A stretch of DNA of 64,000 nucleotides. It comes from JBEBVQ01 sp037190845 (GTDB lineage Bacteria > Bacteroidota > Bacteroidia > Chitinophagales > Chitinophagaceae). Under the pieces are notes generated by a model. The model had not been told where the DNA came from, did not search any database, and saw only the letters and a program-made list of their open reading frames with translations. This document shows, in pieces, positions 62,048 to 64,000 of the stretch. The stretch's first letter is position 1; the number at the start of each line of letters is the position of its first letter. The position numbers were made by a program, and so were the translations under genes. The stretch is from the NCBI GenBank assembly GCA_037190845.1, contig JBBCJI010000026.1, positions 62,001-126,000 on the forward strand, written 5' to 3'.

Positions 62048-64000
62048 TTATTTACAATAAACAGCCTCTGTATATGTATCATAAATATCTTGCTCTCCTA
62101 ATTTATTGTCATTTAGAAACTGTTGAATCTTTTCATCGCTCATTTCATGAATATTGTAAAGCTTAAATTGCTTTGCAAAATGACGAATGTTTTCTCTAAA
62201 GTTTTTCATTCGTGACTTTCTCATAATTCTAACTTCATGTGTGAAATTTGCCCTATTTGATAAGGTTTTAGTTGGTATAATCAAGACTCTCACGACATTG
62301 GTATTGTTCTCATATTCACTATCAAACCAACCGCAATGATTATTCATCTGTCCTGCCTCTTGCTTACTAATCTCCTGTCTATCATCGTCTACTTGACTTT
62401 TACATTCAAAGAAAATATACTTTTGATTCACCCCACACCATAAGTTATCAGGACCTTTTTTAAATTCTTTATCAGGACGTTGACTTAAAAAACCAAGCAA
62501 TAAACCTATATTTTGTATTGCGGCTTCACATTTTTCAGAAGGTACGCCAAAGGCAAAATCATTAAGATAGCTTTCTATTGAAAGCATGAAATCTTCATAA
62601 TTCTGAAACTTTAACATAAAATTCTTTACCCTACGAATCCTGCCTTCATTTATGGGACTCAGCTTTTTATATGTAATTCCTTCTTTGGGCTTTAAGAGTT
62701 GGTAGTTTTTTAAGTATGCTGATTTCTGGGTAATGTTTGAAATGCTTTTATCGTACGAATATTGATACCTCGCTAAAAACTGTAGATACCAGCCTTTCTC
62801 ATTTTCGTCGGAACAATAATTATCTATAATTGTTTGAACCTTTTGACATGCTATTCCAAATTCGCGATTGAAGTATGCAAATTCTGCTTCTCGTTCCAGC
62901 TCAAGTATATTGTATAAGTTCACCTTATTAGCATTATTATCCTCTATTTCATTCATCTGTTCAATATAATATTCTTTCCACTTTTTGTCCCTTTTTAAAA
63001 GTTGTACAATTAAATTTGCAAAGACTTTGTAGGGATCTTCTCCATTTACTAAATCCTCTTCAGCTAATTCTACAATATCTAAACCAATATCTATTTGTTT
63101 TCGTGTCTGAGATGAAAAGAACCTATTTGTTCTGGAATTTTTGACAAAATTGACCAAATCAGGACCAATCAATACGATTGCTGAATAGTCTTTTTCTCCC
63201 CTAACGCTTCTTCCTAATCCCTGCTCAATTTTCTGTGCGTACTTTATGTTTACAACATCACTATGAATACGACAACTTTCTTCATATTTATCTACTAGTG
63301 AACTGAAATATGGCATAGAGTCGAATATCAGTATCCGACAAGTCTCATCTGGTAAATCAATTCCATCATATCTGTTTGCAATAATAACAGGGGTACCAAA
63401 TACTCCGGTCTTAAGTTCACCTATAATTTCTGAAATGTTTTCTGATGTTATTTTTCTTGATCCGTGGGTTATATAATGTTCTGCTACTTTGAAGCTTGGA
63501 ACTAAAGCAGCTATACCAAAATTGGAATTTGTCAACTTCGCCATTTTATTTATAATGTCAATCCTGGTCAAATTATCATGCATTAATGATGGAATTAGAA
63601 TCATTTTTTCTCCTGACCATTTTTCATCTATATTTTTTAATGGAGCATTAACTGCATTTATATTAAATCCCAAGCCTTTAATAAAAAAGGAATCGTCTTG
63701 AGTAGTAGCAGACATCAAAATTCTGTGCTTGGCATTTGTAAATGATTTAAAAAAATGCAATGGAATATAGTAAGGATAAATTTCGATTTCCTGTCCTGTA
63801 ATAAAGGCTTGACAGTTTTCAATATTATCTTTTAATAAAGGCCAAATAAATGATAATTGTTGTTCAGACTTAAATTCAGCTAAAATTTCAAGAACATCAT
63901 CTTTTCGATCACTCCAACTCCAATAAGGAATTGGTAACATAGTCGGATATCCACCTTCCTTAATTTCCAAGTAGCTTCCTTCTCCTTGTTCTCTGATATC
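62048..64000 (-). CDS. XPD/DinG-like helicase with C-terminal PD-(D/E)XK-like domain (5' end beyond window)
   Basis: The reading frame is open through base 64000 on the minus strand, so the N-terminal part with Walker A and B is outside. Visible from codon TTG 63970 (not a likely start; numbering from it): helicase motif III RILMSATT (~83-90), motif V VIIANRYDGIDLPDE (~195-209) and motif VI QKIEQGLGRSVRG (~246-258), of the Helicase_C_2/XPD kind. The last ~140 residues contain D508 (PDNLW) and E522-x-K524 (FFECKSQ), a PD-(D/E)XK nuclease signature. The gene is clearly more AT-rich than the rest of the window and uses A/T-ending codons, suggesting transfer. A defence or repair role is plausible. 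Confidence 0.8.
   Translation of the reverse strand, partial: DIREQGEGSYLEIKEGGYPTMLPIPYWSWSDRKDDVLEILAEFKSEQQLSFIWPLLKDNIENCQAFITGQEIEIYPYYIPLHFFKSFTNAKHRILMSATTQDDSFFIKGLGFNINAVNAPLKNIDEKWSGEKMILIPSLMHDNLTRIDIINKMAKLTNSNFGIAALVPSFKVAEHYITHGSRKITSENISEIIGELKTGVFGTPVIIANRYDGIDLPDETCRILIFDSMPYFSSLVDKYEESCRIHSDVVNIKYAQKIEQGLGRSVRGEKDYSAIVLIGPDLVNFVKNSRTNRFFSSQTRKQIDIGLDIVELAEEDLVNGEDPYKVFANLIVQLLKRDKKWKEYYIEQMNEIEDNNANKVNLYNILELEREAEFAYFNREFGIACQKVQTIIDNYCSDENEKGWYLQFLARYQYSYDKSISNITQKSAYLKNYQLLKPKEGITYKKLSPINEGRIRRVKNFMLKFQNYEDFMLSIESYLNDFAFGVPSEKCEAAIQNIGLLLGFLSQRPDKEFKKGPDNLWCGVNQKYIFFECKSQVDDDRQEISKQEAGQMNNHCGWFDSEYENNTNVVRVLIIPTKTLSNRANFTHEVRIMRKSRMKNFRENIRHFAKQFKLYNIHEMSDEKIQQFLNDNKLGEQDIYDTYTEAVYCK

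Noticed and set aside
63968..63970. TTG as a start codon for the helicase gene
   Set aside because: The frame stays open to the window end, motifs I and II of the helicase are missing, and TTG follows ordinary coding sequence; the gene is truncated by the window.

Overview
The window is a chromosomal segment of a Bacteroidota bacterium, most likely of the Chitinophagales/Chitinophagaceae type. The evidence is a fused lpxC-fabZ gene, many secreted proteins ending in type IX secretion (T9SS) type A or type B sorting domains, the Bacteroidota-restricted DUF6452/DUF6048 pair, the nusB-DUF1573-yajC-coaE gene order, TAnnTTTG-like -7 boxes, and abundant short palindromic intergenic repeats. The genus cannot be named from this sequence alone.

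Left part (1-14.4 kb): the end of lpxC-fabZ, then lpxA and an ABC ATPase. After an 860-bp gene-free stretch holding an inverted-repeat element come three large secreted proteins. Two are tandem paralogues sharing a six-repeat propeller-like domain but carrying different T9SS sorting signals; the third is an FG-GAP/VCBS-ASPIC protein. A LytS-type sensor kinase and LytTR regulator follow.

Middle part (14.4-41.6 kb): mostly housekeeping. It holds the pheT operon with a coiled-coil protein and two envelope proteins, dnaB, a beta-CASP nuclease, a glycosyltransferase with an alpha/beta hydrolase, an S9 oligopeptidase lipoprotein, tRNA-Met(CAT), a thioesterase, an FAH-family enzyme, nusB-DUF1573-yajC-coaE, exbB-exbD, a Dps-like protein, an OmpA-family porin-like protein, a GT39-like membrane protein and coaX-OMP-lptC. 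Several gaps are filled with palindromic or nested repeat elements. The 420-bp pheT/dnaB gap carries a cluster of DnaA-box-like motifs.

Right part (41.7-62 kb): a dense T9SS cargo and signalling region. Two copies of a two-gene cassette lie in tandem: a seven-blade SBBP-repeat protein (S, type A signal) followed by a PKD/CHU_C protein (D, type B signal). A NarL-type response regulator and a TPR-histidine kinase lie on one side; a second TPR-kinase/regulator operon lies on the other. Both S genes have the same palindrome placed the same distance upstream of a TAnnTTTA box, and one copy sits in the divergent kinase/S2 promoter region. I read this as a candidate self-contained regulon: an inner-membrane TPR kinase and NarL regulator controlling paired surface or secreted proteins.

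Right edge (62-64 kb): an AT-rich gene, cut by the window end, encodes an XPD/DinG-like helicase fused to a PD-(D/E)XK-like domain. It looks foreign compared with the rest and may mark the edge of an accessory or defence island.
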